A DNA stretch of 64,000 bases, from contig CP115858.1 of the NCBI GenBank assembly GCA_027920525.1, positions 1,922,001-1,986,000 of the forward strand. The letters are read 5' to 3'. This stretch comes from Chryseobacterium daecheongense (GTDB taxonomy: Bacteria > Bacteroidota > Bacteroidia > Flavobacteriales > Weeksellaceae). This document shows positions 51,384-61,136 of this stretch, one piece after another (positions within the stretch are counted from its first letter, which is position 1; each line of letters begins with the position of its first letter). The notes beneath the pieces are model-generated. The model saw only the letters and a program-made list of their open reading frames with translations, was not told where the DNA came from and made no database searches. Made by a program: the position numbers and the translations under genes.

Positions 51384-52247
51384 TTATTTTATTTTATTTA
51401 ATCTCTCAATTGTTTCAATCGTTTGTTGATAGGAATTTTTCTTTCCGGATATGAGAAAAAGATATTTTAATATATAATAGGAAAACAGTCTTTGGAATAT
51501 AAATTTTTCGAAAATAAAATTAAATTTCTTATAATATAATTTTGTAGATTTCATTTCTTCTTCAAATGACTTTACACTAACTTTCTGTCTATCATCTATT
51601 AGATGCTTATATATGAGTTTATTCTCAAAATGTGTTTTGAAGTTATAATCTATAAAACGTTTTATAATATCAGATTCCTCTCGATATAAAAATATATTTT
51701 CATCAAACAATCCAATTTTTTCAAATTTAGATTTATCTATAAATAACAATGCTCCAGAAAGAAAACAAAATTTTTCCAGATATATATTCAATTTATTTAG
51801 TAATATCATTATTGGGGTAGTAAATAAAAAAAATTCATATTCAGGACGAACCCAAAAAGATAAATTGATGCCACCAAATTGTTTTCCACCAACGACAGCA
51901 AGTTTTTTATTTATTTTAAATAATTCAATTATTCTACTAAACATAGGCTTTTCCATAATAATATCTGGATTTGCAATACATACAATTTCAGATTTGGAAA
52001 CTCTTATACCCACATTATTTCCTTGTCCATATCCTCCATTTGAAGGATTATGTATCAATAAAACATTTGAGAAGTTATCAGATATAAGCTTTTTCATTTC
52101 TATGAAGATTTCTATCTTACTATTATCAACAATAATAATTTCTATATCATCATCTAAAAGATCATTTTGTCTATAAACAGAATGGATGCAATTAACAATA
52201 TCATTCAAGGAATTGTAGGTGACAATAATTACAGATATTTTTTTCAT
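51384..52247 (-). CDS. glycosyltransferase family 2, rhamnosyltransferase-like
   Basis: A 287-residue GT-A enzyme with ISVIIVTYNSLNDIVNCIHSV, EIIIVDNSK, the IHNPSNGGYGQGNNVGI segment and ANPDIIM (metal site). The EESDIIKRFIDYNFKTHFENKLIYKH segment follows rhamnosyltransferase-type enzymes. A link to RfbC is attractive but unproven. I used the ATG at 52247, one base after the EpsG-like gene's stop; a TTG at 52256 would overlap that gene. Confidence 0.88.
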   Translation of the reverse strand: MKKISVIIVTYNSLNDIVNCIHSVYRQNDLLDDDIEIIIVDNSKIEIFIEMKKLISDNFSNVLLIHNPSNGGYGQGNNVGIRVSKSEIVCIANPDIIMEKPMFSRIIELFKINKKLAVVGGKQFGGINLSFWVRPEYEFFLFTTPIMILLNKLNIYLEKFCFLSGALLFIDKSKFEKIGLFDENIFLYREESDIIKRFIDYNFKTHFENKLIYKHLIDDRQKVSVKSFEEEMKSTKLYYKKFNFIFEKFIFQRLFSYYILKYLFLISGKKNSYQQTIETIERLNKIK

Positions 52248-52248
52248 A

Positions 52249-53346
52249 TTAATCAATCATGCCTTTAAGGTTATCTGAAGATTTTATCATTTCTAAAAAC
52301 TCCTCCATAAAGTGGTTTTCAGGAAACAAATAACCAGGAATAATATAAATAAACATTGCGCTAATAAACACAATTCCACACAAAATTATAAATCGCCCCA
52401 ATTTCACCTTTGGATTCTGATTTTTGATAAAGAAAATATAATAATATAACATCCATATAAAAGAAAAAGGCATTACGTATCGATGTCCTATAACCTGAAT
52501 AAGAAAAGAGGCTGGTATAAAAATTATTGGAAAAAATGCAATTTTATTGAGAAACCTAAATTGTGGATCTTCTACAATTTCAGGGTTTTTCTTTAATAAA
52601 AAAAATGTTTCGAAGTATAAAAATCCTGTAAACAAAATATAAGGAATCGCATTAAAAAGACCTCCAAGAAAACTACTTCCTGCATTAAAATAGCCTCCGT
52701 AATGACTTAAAATTTCACCTAAGGTCGAGTTATAAATATAGAATGTAACTAGAAAGACAAGTAATGAAAAACTAAGAATATAAGTATAAAACTTCTTTGC
52801 TGGCACAAAATAATATACAGGAATGCAAACAAGTAAAAATGAAAGCCCGGAATGGCATATTATTGATAGGATGATGCATATTATTGACAGGATATATTTT
52901 TTCTTGTAAAAAAGAAAATAAAAACCACTCATTAGGATTGGAAACCCCATATAGTATCTGATCTGGTTAGCCAAATGTACATTGTCAAGTATCAGATATG
53001 CTAAAAAAATAAAGAAAATATTCCTTGTAAATCTGGAAATAAAAAAATAATACAAACTAATTATAAGAAAAATATGAAACTGGTAAAGCTCAGTATACTG
53101 TAAATTCAGACCTTTCTTAAAAATCAATGTGAGCCAATAAAAAACAGGATCTGTAGAAGTTTCCTCTCGTTTAAAAAACAAATAATACATACCCCAGTCT
53201 GCGGTATAGGTAAGATCCAGAAAACAGTATAACAAGCCTACAAATAAGAGACTATTAAATACATAGGCAATAAATCTTGAAGGTAGTCGCTCAATAAATT
53301 GTCCTACATAAAATAAAATAATGGTGAAAATAATTAGAATAGCCAA
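52249..53346 (-). CDS. EpsG-like polysaccharide polymerase
   Basis: A 365-residue integral membrane protein with about ten hydrophobic helices and several loops (HLANQIRYYMGFPILMSGFYF and the TADWGMYYLFF stretch). This fits the EpsG/Wzy-like polymerases that join repeat units in the periplasm. Wzy families are weakly conserved, so identity rests on helix count and position between flippase and glycosyltransferase genes. The start is a TTG at 53346; no ATG is in frame upstream. Confidence 0.75.
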   Translation of the reverse strand: MAILIIFTIILFYVGQFIERLPSRFIAYVFNSLLFVGLLYCFLDLTYTADWGMYYLFFKREETSTDPVFYWLTLIFKKGLNLQYTELYQFHIFLIISLYYFFISRFTRNIFFIFLAYLILDNVHLANQIRYYMGFPILMSGFYFLFYKKKYILSIICIILSIICHSGLSFLLVCIPVYYFVPAKKFYTYILSFSLLVFLVTFYIYNSTLGEILSHYGGYFNAGSSFLGGLFNAIPYILFTGFLYFETFFLLKKNPEIVEDPQFRFLNKIAFFPIIFIPASFLIQVIGHRYVMPFSFIWMLYYYIFFIKNQNPKVKLGRFIILCGIVFISAMFIYIIPGYLFPENHFMEEFLEMIKSSDNLKGMID

Positions 53347-53360
53347 ATCAAATTCTTGTT

Positions 53361-53999
53361 TTATACATTTTTTAGTAATGATAGGTTTTTATTTATGTCT
53401 TCACTATAAAAAATATCAATATTTTTCTTTATAAAATCGTCAGTAAGACTATTAAAGTCTAATTTCAATAGCTTTTCAATAATCTCATCATTAAATCTTT
53501 TTTTAATTATTTTTGCGGGATTTCCGCCAATCACTGAATATGGAGGAAAAGATTTTGTGACAATAGATCCGGCAGCCACCACGCACCCCTGACCTAGTTT
53601 TACTCCAGATAAAATTAAACAATCTGTTCCTATCCAAACATCATCTTCCAGAATAATGTCACCTTTAGAAAAAGCTTCTTCTTCATTTAGAAAAAAAGAT
53701 TTAAATGGATATGTCGATATAAAGTTAGAAAAATGATTTCCGCCTAGAATAAATTTAACACCTTTGGCTATGGAGCAAAAAGAGCCTATACATAAAAATT
53801 CATCTTTTTTCCGAGTATAACTATATACTTCTAATGGTCCATATGTATTATTACCTACCAGAACCTTTTCTAAGGGAAAAATAACAACAGGATAAGTAAA
53901 ATTATGCTTGTTAATTTTCTTCCATCGATAAGTATAGATTCCTAATAATACAGGATCATAAAAAATTTTTAAAAAAAACTTTACAATATAAAAAATCAT
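53361..53999 (-). CDS. hexapeptide-repeat O-acetyltransferase (CatB/LbH type)
   Basis: A 212-residue acyltransferase with left-handed beta-helix repeats: the GSFCSIAKGVKFILGGNH segment (catalytic His), DVWIGTDCLILSGVKLGQGCVVAAGSIV and FPPYSVIGGNPAKIIKKRF (in parts) of the CatB group. It likely acetylates a sugar of the polysaccharide or a nucleotide sugar. Its ATG overlaps the flippase stop in an ATGA, so it is translationally coupled. Confidence 0.88.
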   Translation of the reverse strand: MIFYIVKFFLKIFYDPVLLGIYTYRWKKINKHNFTYPVVIFPLEKVLVGNNTYGPLEVYSYTRKKDEFLCIGSFCSIAKGVKFILGGNHFSNFISTYPFKSFFLNEEEAFSKGDIILEDDVWIGTDCLILSGVKLGQGCVVAAGSIVTKSFPPYSVIGGNPAKIIKKRFNDEIIEKLLKLDFNSLTDDFIKKNIDIFYSEDINKNLSLLKNV

Positions 54000-55417
54000 C
54001 TCTTTAAAAATTTGCTATAAACAATAACTAATTCCCTCCTAAATATGATATAGTAAAAAAGACTATAAAATATTAAAAAAACTGATATCGGTAGTATACT
54101 ATTAAACAATAAGGAGCTACTGATTTCCATGATTTGCAAAACACCAAAAAGAATTATAAGTCCTAAGATAAGATATAAAATAATGTTTAGACTTTTAAAA
54201 AAACTTTGTCTGGTAATATTAGAGACAAAATATGACGTAATGATATATTGAATGAAAAATTGAATAAAAATACCCAGACAAATACCATTTATGCCATATG
54301 AATATAGTAATAAAAGGATTACAATACCTATTACTTTGGTTCCAACCTCTATCCAAAAAAAATTATTTGTCTTACCTAATACTTGAAAAACATTCATATT
54401 TAGAACAATAAGCGGATAAAAGATGATTGAACCAAGTAAAATCTGAAAAGGCAATACCATGTTTTCCCAATCCTTGGATAAAGAAAAAATAATAATTTGA
54501 TGTGCATAAATTATGACTATACTTAGCAAAGGCATCATCACTGTAAATATTATTTTATTAAACAGTAAAGTGTTCTGGAAAAGTTTTGATTTATCTGTTT
54601 GAAGTCCCACATAGTAGGGAAACAAAACTCTCTGGATAACATTTGTAAAAATAGAAGCAGGAAATATTGTAAATTGATAACTTTTTGTGTAATATCCCAA
54701 TTCTTTTGCAGGAAAGAATTTCCCTAAAAAAAGTGAATTCAAATTAATATAAATAGAATTAAAAATACCTGCATATAGTAATTTTGAACTGTATTGAAAA
54801 AGATTTTTAAATGTTTGAAATGAAAATTTCTCCTTTGGATACCATTTTAAGTTAATAATTAGAAAAACGAGTGTTAACAGATTAAACAGTATATTCTGTG
54901 TGATCAAAGACCACAATCCAAAATTACTTACTGCCATTCCAATTCCAATAATACCAGAAATAAAAATAGCAAAAAAGGAAAATTTAGCCTGTGATTTAAA
55001 ATCAAGATTTATATTAAGCCTAGTTTTATAAATAACAGAAATACTACTAATAATAATAGTAAAAGAAATTATTCTTATGTACAGTGTAATGTTAGTTTTA
55101 AAAAAAGTAGCTATATATGGAGCCAATATAAAAATAAATAAATATGTAATCACTCCTATCATTATTGATGCATAAAAGGCTGTGGAAAAGTCTTTTTCAT
55201 TTCTATTTTTATTAAAAATCAATGCGCTTCCCAACCCACTATCAACAAATACCTGGGATAATGATATAATTATCAATAACATCCCCATAATACCATATTC
55301 TCTTGGACTTACAAATCTAGCTAGTACAATTTCAATTAGAATCTGTACCCCTACAATAAGAAATTTATCTACTGTACTCCAAACTAACCCTTTGTAAAGT
55401 TTATTGTTAGAGATCAT
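53996..55417 (-). CDS. Wzx-type flippase (MOP superfamily)
   Basis: A 473-residue inner-membrane protein with 12-14 predicted helices, starting LYKGLVWSTVDKFLIVGVQILIEIVLARFVSPREYGIMGMLLI (in parts), the usual MOP flippase start. It moves lipid-linked repeat units across the inner membrane. It overlaps the wzc-like gene and the acyltransferase gene by ATGA at both ends. It is very AT-rich, as in one sampled line with 20% G+C. Confidence 0.9.
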   Translation of the reverse strand: MISNNKLYKGLVWSTVDKFLIVGVQILIEIVLARFVSPREYGIMGMLLIIISLSQVFVDSGLGSALIFNKNRNEKDFSTAFYASIMIGVITYLFIFILAPYIATFFKTNITLYIRIISFTIIISSISVIYKTRLNINLDFKSQAKFSFFAIFISGIIGIGMAVSNFGLWSLITQNILFNLLTLVFLIINLKWYPKEKFSFQTFKNLFQYSSKLLYAGIFNSIYINLNSLFLGKFFPAKELGYYTKSYQFTIFPASIFTNVIQRVLFPYYVGLQTDKSKLFQNTLLFNKIIFTVMMPLLSIVIIYAHQIIIFSLSKDWENMVLPFQILLGSIIFYPLIVLNMNVFQVLGKTNNFFWIEVGTKVIGIVILLLLYSYGINGICLGIFIQFFIQYIITSYFVSNITRQSFFKSLNIILYLILGLIILFGVLQIMEISSSLLFNSILPISVFLIFYSLFYYIIFRRELVIVYSKFLKR

Positions 55418-57765
55418 TTTTTAAAGTGCCACCATTTCTTCTTATCACTATGGTAGCCATAGCCATATTGGTTGGAATATCCAAGGTTATTTTTATTAAT
55501 ATCATTTAGAACAAAGGCAACGTTCTTAATACTTTCACTCTCAATCTGCTTATTTGCGAAATCTATAAAATCTTTTTTACTAACTTCTGATCTAACGACA
55601 TAAAGAGTTGCATCTGCATGTTCTGCAATTAAAAAAGAATCTGTTACTAATAGTAGAGGTGCAGTATCTATTACAATATAATCATATTTTTCTTTAAGTT
55701 GTTCTAATAGTTCAGCATATCTGGAATTTTGTAAAAGATCCACAGGATTCGGCGGAATACTTCCTGAATAGATAAAGTCACAGTTTTCATTAAATCCACT
55801 TTTAAAAATAATATCTTCTACCTTACCAATATCTCCGTACAAATATTCTGTTAACCCTTTTAGATTTTTAGATTCTTGGTGATATCTTTGTAATTGAGGA
55901 TTTCTGATATCACTTCCTATTACAATTACTTTTTTAAGTGATGAAGCCAGTGCCAATGCAAAGTTTACACTAATAAATGTTTTACCCTCACCCTTCACAG
56001 ATGAAGTAACCATAATTACCGGAGCTTTATCATACTTTGGAAGCATAAATTTCAAATTAGTAACTAAAATTCTAAATGCTTCAGCAATAGGTGTTACATC
56101 ATTAAGTTTAATAATTTCAGATTTTTTATTCGCAACATGCGGTATCTCAGATACAATTGGCCTTGAAGATATTTTTTCAATATCTTTTCTATTAGATACT
56201 TTATTATTAAAAAGAATCTTTAAATAAATAATTGAAAATGCTAATAAAAATCCGCCTAATAAAGCAATAGCAAGAGTAATCGTTTTTCTAGGGGCCACCA
56301 ACTTTTTATCTACATATGCTCTATCAATAACCCTTGCCTTTTCGGCAGTTATCGCCATAGTAATTGCGGCTTCTTCTCTTTTTTGTAAAAGCAATAAATA
56401 TAAGTTTTCTTTAATTTGTTGTTGCCTTTCAATATTTCTAAAAAGCTTTTCCTGAAACGGTATCTGACTTATTTTATGTTCAGAGTTACCCATTTCAGAT
56501 AAAGTATTATTTTTTGCGATTTGCAATGTTGTCTGATTTTTCCGCAATCCTTCACTCAACGCGCCCTTTAAATCATTCAACTGCTTGTCAAGCTCTTTTA
56601 CTACTGAGTTATTTTCAGTAGCGTTTTCCAAAAGCTTATTTCTTTTCATAACAAGCAGATTATACTCCTGTATATTTTTTGCTGCCGCTTCGTTATCTAA
56701 CCCTATGTTTAAAGGCAATACTTCACTTACATTTTTGCGATCAAGAAAGTTTTGTAAAATTTTGTTTAACTCAAGCTGAGTATCAAATTCTAAAGCTTTA
56801 GCCCTGGTTTGTTCCTTAAGCTGAAGATTGATTTTTGCCTCACTGCCTAAATCTACTATATTATTATTTGATTTAAATTTTTGCTTTTCAGTTTCTACAT
56901 CTCCCAACTCTTTTGAAATCAATAATATTCTTTCGTCTATAAAGTCCTTAGTCTTTTTTGATTCAGAATTTTTATCATTTATAGCATAACTATTATATTG
57001 ACGAACCAGAGCATTAAGAAAATCCTGTCCTTTTTCCTTATTAGGAAATTCTACTGAAAGACCTATAACAGTTGCATCTTTGTCTAATAGACTAACTTTT
57101 AAGGCACTTCGGTAATCAATAACCATTTTATCAAAATCATTATATGAAAAATATATTCTTTCCATATTTATTTCTGACTTTGCCTTATAAAAAGGATTTT
57201 TACTAATTATCACATTTGCAAATGGAAGACTTATAGTTCTTCCGAAAGTTCCTTTTATGTCATTGTCCCAGCTCTTTGAGGACAACACTATTTGATTGCC
57301 TTTAACAATAATATCAATTGGCTTCTGAGGCTTCTCAGGATCTTGCCCATCCCCCTTTTCATTAATTACATTAAAAATATATGGATTAGTCTGACCATAT
57401 AGCTCCAGATCATAATATTTTTGCTTTGCAAAGACTGTTATTTGAAAATTATGCTGTTTGAGTACATCTTCAATAATAGTTCTAGATTTAAAAATTTCCA
57501 GTTCATTTTCGATACTATTAGTTCCCATGTTGGTCAATGCTCCCAAACTTTGTAAAACACCGAAATCACCGGAGGCCGATGACATTTTCTTAGCATCTTT
57601 TATTAATACCGAATTTTGAATTTTATAAACTGGAGCTGTAGTTTTTATATAATAAACAGCAAAAAGAAGCATTAACGCAATAATTACTGCAAAATACTTC
57701 CATTTATAAATATATGGAAGTATAAAATCTTTTAAATCAGTTTCCTTACTGTAATTTTTATCCAT
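55414..57765 (-). CDS. Wzc-like polysaccharide co-polymerase with tyrosine autokinase domain
   Basis: A 783-residue inner-membrane protein. Transmembrane helices at about 24-41 and 496-517 frame a periplasmic Wzz domain with coiled coil (about 275-460). The cytoplasmic BY-kinase has Walker A SSVKGEGKT at 588-596, Walker A' VIGSDIRNPQ at 615-624, and Walker B IVIDTAPLL at 697-705. A C-terminal tyrosine cluster (Tyr763, 767, 769, 771) is the autophosphorylation site. It controls polymer length and export. Its cognate phosphatase Wzb and the outer-membrane Wza are not in the window. It has its own promoter box. Confidence 0.93.
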   Translation of the reverse strand: MDKNYSKETDLKDFILPYIYKWKYFAVIIALMLLFAVYYIKTTAPVYKIQNSVLIKDAKKMSSASGDFGVLQSLGALTNMGTNSIENELEIFKSRTIIEDVLKQHNFQITVFAKQKYYDLELYGQTNPYIFNVINEKGDGQDPEKPQKPIDIIVKGNQIVLSSKSWDNDIKGTFGRTISLPFANVIISKNPFYKAKSEINMERIYFSYNDFDKMVIDYRSALKVSLLDKDATVIGLSVEFPNKEKGQDFLNALVRQYNSYAINDKNSESKKTKDFIDERILLISKELGDVETEKQKFKSNNNIVDLGSEAKINLQLKEQTRAKALEFDTQLELNKILQNFLDRKNVSEVLPLNIGLDNEAAAKNIQEYNLLVMKRNKLLENATENNSVVKELDKQLNDLKGALSEGLRKNQTTLQIAKNNTLSEMGNSEHKISQIPFQEKLFRNIERQQQIKENLYLLLLQKREEAAITMAITAEKARVIDRAYVDKKLVAPRKTITLAIALLGGFLLAFSIIYLKILFNNKVSNRKDIEKISSRPIVSEIPHVANKKSEIIKLNDVTPIAEAFRILVTNLKFMLPKYDKAPVIMVTSSVKGEGKTFISVNFALALASSLKKVIVIGSDIRNPQLQRYHQESKNLKGLTEYLYGDIGKVEDIIFKSGFNENCDFIYSGSIPPNPVDLLQNSRYAELLEQLKEKYDYIVIDTAPLLLVTDSFLIAEHADATLYVVRSEVSKKDFIDFANKQIESESIKNVAFVLNDINKNNLGYSNQYGYGYHSDKKKWWHFKK

Positions 57766-57824
57766 TTTTAAGGATTATATTATCAAATTGAAGATTAAGT
57801 TTTGATCTTATTTTAAAACGTCTG

Positions 57825-57832
57825 CAAATATA
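57825..57832 (-). promoter_or_regulatory. -7 box for the wzc-like gene
   Basis: TATATTTG on the minus strand, 59 bases before the ATG at 57765; fits TAnnTTTG. No -33 TTG found. Confidence 0.55.
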
Positions 57833-57964
57833 TCTAATATTTTATAATTTATTTTTAATACTTATTAAATATATTGTACCAGAAGTATTTTTCGGTTATA
57901 TCATTTAAAAAAAATGCTATTATACTATAAATAAATCAGCAATTATAATTACATATGTATCTTG

Positions 57965-58591
57965 CTATTTTATTTTATAAGTCAACATCAAACCACCCCG
58001 GGTAGGAATCAGCTCTCCACTTTTATTAAATTTGGTTGCTCCTTCGTACCTCTGATTATTATCTTTAAAATATCCTTTATAGAAGGATTGTGTAGTCCCT
58101 ATTCCTGCATACAGATCCAAACCCCAACGATCATTAATAGTAAAATGATATCCTCCACTTACACCAAAAATAAAAGAAATTCCTTTCTGATATTTTCCAG
58201 TAACTCGAACACTCCCATCTGAAAGTATCTCGGGGTTACCAAATTCATCTACTACTGGTTTATCATTCCAGTAATTCCATTTTTGAAGATTAAATGCAGT
58301 CATGGAAACATAGGTGCCTATATACCACTTTTTCATTTTTTCTCCAAAATAATATCTTCCTTCGAGAGTTCCCATATAAATCTGCAGATTCCTTCCAGCA
58401 AAAGATTTCCATGGGGAAACAAACGCTTCGGCTTGTAATGAAATCTTATTTGTAATTGGCTTTTCAACGGCAATATTGTAGATACCTATCGGAGCAAAAA
58501 GAGTGTTTACTTTTACTTCTATTTGTGCATTCAGGACAGATGCCAGAAATAAGCTGCTTATAAAGCATAGTTTTTTAATCAGAGATTTCAT
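57965..58591 (-). CDS. DUF3575 outer-membrane barrel protein
   Basis: A 208-residue exported protein: signal MKSLIKKLCFISSLFLASVLNAQ, then barrel strands (IEVKVNTLFAPIGIYNIAVEKPI, in parts) ending in GLMLTYKIK. The sequence character is that of DUF3575 proteins, often next to polysaccharide or fimbrial genes in Bacteroidota; function unknown. It lies 29 bases after a sugar transferase gene and 199 bases upstream of the wzc-like gene. It may take the place of an outer-membrane exporter, but this is a guess. Confidence 0.8.
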   Translation of the reverse strand: MKSLIKKLCFISSLFLASVLNAQIEVKVNTLFAPIGIYNIAVEKPITNKISLQAEAFVSPWKSFAGRNLQIYMGTLEGRYYFGEKMKKWYIGTYVSMTAFNLQKWNYWNDKPVVDEFGNPEILSDGSVRVTGKYQKGISFIFGVSGGYHFTINDRWGLDLYAGIGTTQSFYKGYFKDNNQRYEGATKFNKSGELIPTRGGLMLTYKIK

Positions 58592-58620
58592 TAGAATATA
58601 ACATTTTTCTTATTAATATA

Positions 58621-59205
58621 TTATGTTTTGAGTACTGAAAAGGTCTTGAGGAGTATATAAAGGTCATTTTTAAAGGAAAGATGATGATAGTAATCAAGGT
58701 TCATTTTTACTTTATCCGGAAATAAAATCTCATCATTATATTGTAAAGGATTTTTCTGCTGAGCAAGTATTTGTTCTTCATTCCGATATTTAATTCCTGC
58801 TTCACTGGTAAGCCCTGGTTTAATAAGCAGAACAAGGCGATTTTCTCCTTCAAGTTTATCATAATACCCGGGAATATCCGGGCGAGGTCCAACTAAAGAC
58901 ATATCCCCTTTTAAAATATTAATCAACTGAGGAAGTTCATCCAGTTTATATTTTCTCAGCCATAGGCCGATCCTTGATTTTCGAGATGTTTTAGGATCCA
59001 ATGTTCTGAATTTGTAGACATTAAAAATTTCACCATTCAAACCTATTCGCTTCTGAACAAAGATCCCAGGGAAACCGGTATCTATAGAAGCTATAATTAC
59101 TAATAAAAAAAACAGAGGTAATAAAAGAATGACAGCAAAAAAAGCTATGCTGTAGTCCATCAACATCTTCCAAATAGGGTATTTTTTCACAATCTCTGGA
59201 TTCAT
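58621..59205 (-). CDS. small phosphosugar transferase (second in locus)
   Basis: A 194-residue bacterial sugar transferase of the PglC size: one N-terminal membrane helix (about 15-35, AFFAVILLLPLFFLLVIIA), then FVQKRIGLNGEIFNVYKFRTL, KLDELPQLINILKGDMSLVGPRPDIPG and KPGLTSEAGIKYRNEE. It starts a glycan by moving a sugar 1-phosphate to undecaprenyl phosphate. The TATATTTG box is only 2 bases before the ATG, so its start or promoter may differ. The DegT gene lies 112 bases upstream. Confidence 0.9.
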   Translation of the reverse strand: MNPEIVKKYPIWKMLMDYSIAFFAVILLLPLFFLLVIIASIDTGFPGIFVQKRIGLNGEIFNVYKFRTLDPKTSRKSRIGLWLRKYKLDELPQLINILKGDMSLVGPRPDIPGYYDKLEGENRLVLLIKPGLTSEAGIKYRNEEQILAQQKNPLQYNDEILFPDKVKMNLDYYHHLSFKNDLYILLKTFSVLKT

Positions 59206-59207
59206 TA

Positions 59208-59215
59208 CAAATATA
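59208..59215 (-). promoter_or_regulatory. possible -7 box at the 58621 transferase start
   Basis: TATATTTG on the minus strand, only 2 bases before the ATG at 59205. Too close for a normal leader, so it may be chance or imply an internal start. Confidence 0.35.
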
Positions 59216-59317
59216 TGAAATATGTCTCTAATATGAGAAAAATAAGCAAAGTGTACCGATTTATTAAAAAAATATTCACCTGGAATTTATATACAATGAC
59301 TGTGACATATTTTAGAA

Positions 59318-60457
59318 TCAACTGTGCTTGAAAAAATCTTTTAAAACTCTAGCAATCCTTTCTTTATGCTCAATGGAAAGATTAGATCCGGAAGGTAAAC
59401 AAAGCCCCGAATTAAAGAGGTTCTCAGCTGTTTGTCCTCCATAATATGGAAAGTTTGAAAAGACAGGCTGTAAATGCAAAGGCTTCCAGAGCGGTCTTGA
59501 TTCTATATTATCATTAAGAAGAGCGAGACGTAAATCCTCTCTTGTTTTTCCCGTTTTTTCAGAATTTATTGTGATTGCAGATAGCCAATGATTCGAGTAG
59601 AAATCTTCATTAGGTTCTGTAAAAACATCAACTCCGTCTATATTTTCAAATAGAGCAGTATAAAAATTATGGATATCTCTTCTGGCCTGAATCCTATTAT
59701 TTAGAACTTTCATTTGTCCACGTCCTATTCCTGCAATAATATTACTCATTCTATAATTATATCCTGTACTCGAATGCTGATAATGAGGAGCATCATCTCG
59801 GGCTTGTGTAGACAAAAATATCGCTTTATTTTTATCTTCTTTAGAATGGCATATCAATGTCCCACCACCAGATGTTGTAATAATTTTATTCCCATTAAAG
59901 GATATGATACCAAATTGACCAAAACCACCACAAGGCTTACCTTTATATCTGGATCCAAGTGATTCCGCAGCATCTTCTATCACCGGGATCTTATATTTTT
60001 CTGCAATAGATAAAATTTCATCCATTTTGGCAGGCATTCCATAAAGGTGTACAACAATAATAGCTTTGATTTTTTTTCCTTGTAAAAGCCTGTCTTTAAT
60101 AGCCTCTTCCAAGGTAACAGGGCACATATTCCATGTTTCCGGTTCGCTATCAATAAAAACAGGATTGGCATTGCAATAGATAATCGGATTGGCTGACGCA
60201 ACAAAAGAGAAAGTTGAGGTCAAAACATCATCCTCATTACCTACCCCTAAAAGCATAAGAGCCAAATGTATTGCTGAAGTAGCAGAATTCAGGGCACAAA
60301 CTTCAATATTGCCTCCAAGAAAGCTCCTTAGATCATTTTCAAATTCATCAATATTATTGCCTATTGAGGTAACCCAGTTTTTCTGAAAAGCATCATCAAT
60401 GAATTCCAATTCATTTCCTGAAAGATGAGGAGGGGAAAGCCAAATTTTATCGTGCAT
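59318..60457 (-). CDS. DegT/DnrJ/EryC1/StrS aminotransferase
   Basis: A 379-residue PLP enzyme of fold I that aminates a keto nucleotide sugar. PLP lysine Lys191 is in FNGNKIITTSGGG, Asp162 in VIEDAAESLGS binds the ring nitrogen, and ALNSATSAIHLAL is the cofactor loop. The sequence order is that of PglE/PseC-like sugar aminotransferases. The product is an aminosugar for the polysaccharide; a 4-amino sugar is likely from the family but not certain. It has its own promoter box. Neighbouring transferases suggest the aminosugar is the first sugar of the repeat unit. Confidence 0.9.
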   Translation of the reverse strand: MHDKIWLSPPHLSGNELEFIDDAFQKNWVTSIGNNIDEFENDLRSFLGGNIEVCALNSATSAIHLALMLLGVGNEDDVLTSTFSFVASANPIIYCNANPVFIDSEPETWNMCPVTLEEAIKDRLLQGKKIKAIIVVHLYGMPAKMDEILSIAEKYKIPVIEDAAESLGSRYKGKPCGGFGQFGIISFNGNKIITTSGGGTLICHSKEDKNKAIFLSTQARDDAPHYQHSSTGYNYRMSNIIAGIGRGQMKVLNNRIQARRDIHNFYTALFENIDGVDVFTEPNEDFYSNHWLSAITINSEKTGKTREDLRLALLNDNIESRPLWKPLHLQPVFSNFPYYGGQTAENLFNSGLCLPSGSNLSIEHKERIARVLKDFFKHS

Positions 60458-60474
60458 CGTGTGTTATTGAGAAG

Positions 60475-60482
60475 CAAATATA
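60475..60482 (-). promoter_or_regulatory. -7 box for the DegT gene
   Basis: TATATTTG on the minus strand, 17 bases before the ATG at 60457. No -33 TTG. Confidence 0.55.
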
Positions 60483-60554
60483 ACTTTTCCTACTGAATTT
60501 TGACATTCATTTTTTCACTTATGGAAATACTGGTATTTTTTTAGTAAAATAGAT

Positions 60555-61106
60555 TTATTTTTTGATTCTGTCTCCCTGACCTTTTCCACCAACTGTGGCA
60601 AAAATATATTTTAAGTAATCCGATACCGTTAGATTTTTAAGCATTTCAGCGTCTTTTTCTGCCAATTCAACCGGTGTTGACATATCAATTTCGTTGATTT
60701 GAGCCAGACCTGTGATCCCAGGAAGGAAATTATAAACCCCTCTTTTATCTCTCTCTTCAATCAAATCTGTTTGATTAAAAAGGTTAGGTCGAGGACCTAC
60801 AAGACTCATATCCCCTTTTAAAACATTAATAAGCTGAGGAAGTTCATCCAGCTTAGACTTACGTAAAAATCCTCCGAATTTAGTTACAGAAGATGTACTT
60901 GAAAGATGCGTTGCTACAGATTTTGTATTCACATGCATCGTTCTGAACTTCATTAATTTAAATGGCCTTTTTTGCTTCCCCACTCTTTCCTGGAAGAATA
61001 TAGGAGAGCCGGTGTCAAATAAACCGATAATATACAATATTACTCCTATTGGCCATAAGAATAGAATTCCAAAAAAAGAGAATAAGAAATCAAGTACGCG
61101 TATCAT
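60555..61106 (-). CDS. small phosphosugar transferase (first in locus)
   Basis: A 183-residue bacterial sugar transferase with one N-terminal membrane helix (about 5-30, LFSFFGILFLWPIGVILYIIG), FQERVGKQKRPFKLMKFRTM, the catalytic KLDELPQLINVLKGDMSLVGPRPN and PGITGLAQINEIDM. It is the third member of the family in the locus, and the closest neighbour of the SDR epimerase and WbuB-like gene, as in the L-FucNAc capsule clusters of other Bacteroidota (recalled, not searched). It lies 30 bases after the SDR gene. Confidence 0.9.
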   Translation of the reverse strand: MIRVLDFLFSFFGILFLWPIGVILYIIGLFDTGSPIFFQERVGKQKRPFKLMKFRTMHVNTKSVATHLSSTSSVTKFGGFLRKSKLDELPQLINVLKGDMSLVGPRPNLFNQTDLIEERDKRGVYNFLPGITGLAQINEIDMSTPVELAEKDAEMLKNLTVSDYLKYIFATVGGKGQGDRIKK

Positions 61107-61136
61107 TATAATAAAATGTTTAAAAGTTGATTTTAA

